Assembly: GCA_046349775.1 (NCBI GenBank)
Contig: JAXMBS010000004.1
Coordinates: 89,169 to 153,168, forward strand
Origin: JAEUIG01 sp046349775
Lineage (GTDB): Bacteria; Planctomycetota; Planctomycetia; Planctomycetales; Planctomycetaceae
DNA length: 64,000 bases
Reading direction: 5' to 3'
Below are positions 62,892-64,000 of this stretch, one piece after another. Under the pieces are notes generated by a model. That model had not been told where the DNA came from. It made no database searches and saw only the letters and a list, made by a program, of their open reading frames with translations. The position numbers and the translations under genes were made by a program. Within the stretch, counting starts at the first letter, position 1. Every line of letters starts with the position of its first letter.

Positions 62892-64000
62892 ATGGCCACC
62901 GCCCACCGCCGCCTCTGCGCGCGCGTGGTGTTCTGCGCCGTTCTGTTGTCGCTGGCAGAGGTCACAGCCGATGCGCGTGCCGACGACGTGAAAGTGCAGG
63001 CGACCAGCGTCGGCGTACGCCGGTTTGCGCCGGGCGCCTGGGGAGTGCGCGGAGTGGATGTGACGAATCTCCAGGATTCTCCGGCGGAAGCGGTCGTGGA
63101 TGTCGCTTTTGAAGGCGATCCCCTGATGGAGTATTCGCGGCAGGCGTGGGTTCCACCGCACAGTCGGCGGCGCGTTAACGTCCCGTGCCTGCCGGATGTC
63201 GAAGGACCGGCGGAGGTTCGCGCCCGTACCTGGCTCGCGGGTGCGGAGACCGGGCCCGTGGCGTTGCCTGACGAGAGTCCGGTCGATGCGACTGCGGCGG
63301 AGACTCTGCCGCGAGTTCAACCGCCACTGACGATCTTGATCTCAGACATCGACAGCGAGGCCGATGGGATTTCGCCGACGTTTGAGATGGTCGTCGCCCT
63401 GCGGCTCACGGCCGGCAATACGCGCAACCTGACGGAGATCAATGCGACCGACGTGCCCACCTTTCCCTTCGGCCTGGAAGCGGCCGATGAACTGGTGCTG
63501 GTCAGCGACCGCGTCGCCGATTCGCCGTCCGCGATCATGACACTGAGCACCTGGCTGCAGCGCGGCGGACGACTGTGGATACCGCTGGAACAGGTGGCGC
63601 CACGGACTGTCGAGAAACTGTTGTCGGACGTGGTGCAGATCACTGAGGTCGACCGGATTCGGCTGGCGGACGTGCAGTTCGTCAATCGCGTCAAAGCCGC
63701 TCCCTCAGGGCCGACGCGAGTGCTCGAGACGCCGGTTGACATGCTGCGCGTCATTCCTTCCGATGCGAACATCATTCATGAAGTAAACGGCTGGCCGGCA
63801 TCGTTCTGGTTGCCCGTCGGCAGCGGCCAGGTCTTGTTCACGACGGTGGGGCCCGACGCGTGGATGCGTCCGCGGCAGCCGAACGAGCAGGTCGCGCAAC
63901 TCGAGCGGAACTCGTACTTCGTGGCCGAAACCGCGCTCGATGAACTGGCGACGCTGATGACGCGTCCGCTGGATCCGCCTCCGCTCAGCACGGCGGACCT
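62892..64000 (+). CDS. Exported protein of unknown function, 5' part
   Basis: The frame stays open from ATG 62892 to the right edge (369 codons); ATG 62865 is an alternative start. Signal peptide AHRRLCARVVFCAVLLSLAE. Beta-rich text follows: VRRFAPGAWGVRGVDVTNLQ, TILISDIDSEADGISPTFEM, then DELVLVSDRVADSPSAIMTL and TWLQRGGRLWIPLEQV, which looks like a Rossmann-type or amidotransferase-like domain such as found in BatA-like and other large planctomycete membrane proteins. The end and any C-terminal membrane helices are outside the window. Function unknown. Confidence 0.7.
   Translation, partial: MATAHRRLCARVVFCAVLLSLAEVTADARADDVKVQATSVGVRRFAPGAWGVRGVDVTNLQDSPAEAVVDVAFEGDPLMEYSRQAWVPPHSRRRVNVPCLPDVEGPAEVRARTWLAGAETGPVALPDESPVDATAAETLPRVQPPLTILISDIDSEADGISPTFEMVVALRLTAGNTRNLTEINATDVPTFPFGLEAADELVLVSDRVADSPSAIMTLSTWLQRGGRLWIPLEQVAPRTVEKLLSDVVQITEVDRIRLADVQFVNRVKAAPSGPTRVLETPVDMLRVIPSDANIIHEVNGWPASFWLPVGSGQVLFTTVGPDAWMRPRQPNEQVAQLERNSYFVAETALDELATLMTRPLDPPPLSTAD

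Overview
The window looks like chromosomal DNA of a planctomycete, probably from the Planctomycetaceae/Gimesiaceae/Pirellulaceae side of the phylum. The reasons are: a DUF1559 prepilin-like protein with its small lipoprotein partner; a BBP7-type barrel; a Gly/Arg/Pro-rich mu-protocadherin-like surface protein next to a SnoaL-like gene; two sulfatases with a formylglycine-generating enzyme; a conserved-repeat (DUF11) protein; a secreted squalene-cyclase-like protein; high GC; and many genes with weak or no Shine-Dalgarno sites. No rRNA, tRNA, CRISPR array, prophage or insertion sequence was seen.

Layout. 0-10.6 kb: end of a D-glutamate cyclase family gene, a DUF11 surface protein, an L-fuconate dehydratase, a sulfatase-TPR protein, the DUF1559 pair, and a membrane acyltransferase-like/EEP-phosphatase pair. 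10.6-16.9 kb: four outer-membrane barrel genes (OprB, an unassigned barrel, OprP-type, FadL-type). 17-22.8 kb: mu-protocadherin-like/SnoaL pair, then arylsulfatase with its maturase. 23.2-30 kb: MacB-type ABC exporter, quinone reductase, YCII protein, BNR propeller plus MoaD/ThiS protein, and a PD40 propeller. 30-38 kb: an RraA-like gene and a complete phosphate regulon (phoR, pstSCAB, phoU, phoB) preceded by an 11-bp-phased Pho-box-like array. 38-46 kb: frame-disrupted thiolase, HNH nuclease and membrane glycosyltransferase genes around csrA, then a methyltransferase and two membrane proteins. 46-64 kb: BBP7 barrel, pilin-like protein, hisG, an amino-acid-kinase/methyltransferase fusion, hydrolase, squalene-cyclase-like protein, dicarboxylate symporter, thioredoxin, coiled-coil protein, membrane protein, rpsD, an adenylate kinase, a small protein/retropepsin pair, holA and a partial exported protein.

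How the genes work together. PhoR and PhoB would sense and respond to phosphate limitation and PstSCAB would import phosphate. PstS appears circularly permuted: the segment that normally ends the protein comes right after the lipobox. The arylsulfatase has the CxAxR formylglycine motif and sits next to a maturase that keeps both catalytic cysteines, a self-contained sulfated-glycan module. Fuconate dehydratase, the sulfatases and several porins suggest growth on sulfated, fucose-containing polysaccharide.

Caution. At least nine genes change reading frame, usually by single-base losses in short G or C runs, while conserved homology continues across each break. This looks more like uncorrected assembly indels than true decay, but the sequence alone cannot decide. 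No disrupted gene should be taken as non-functional without read-level checking.
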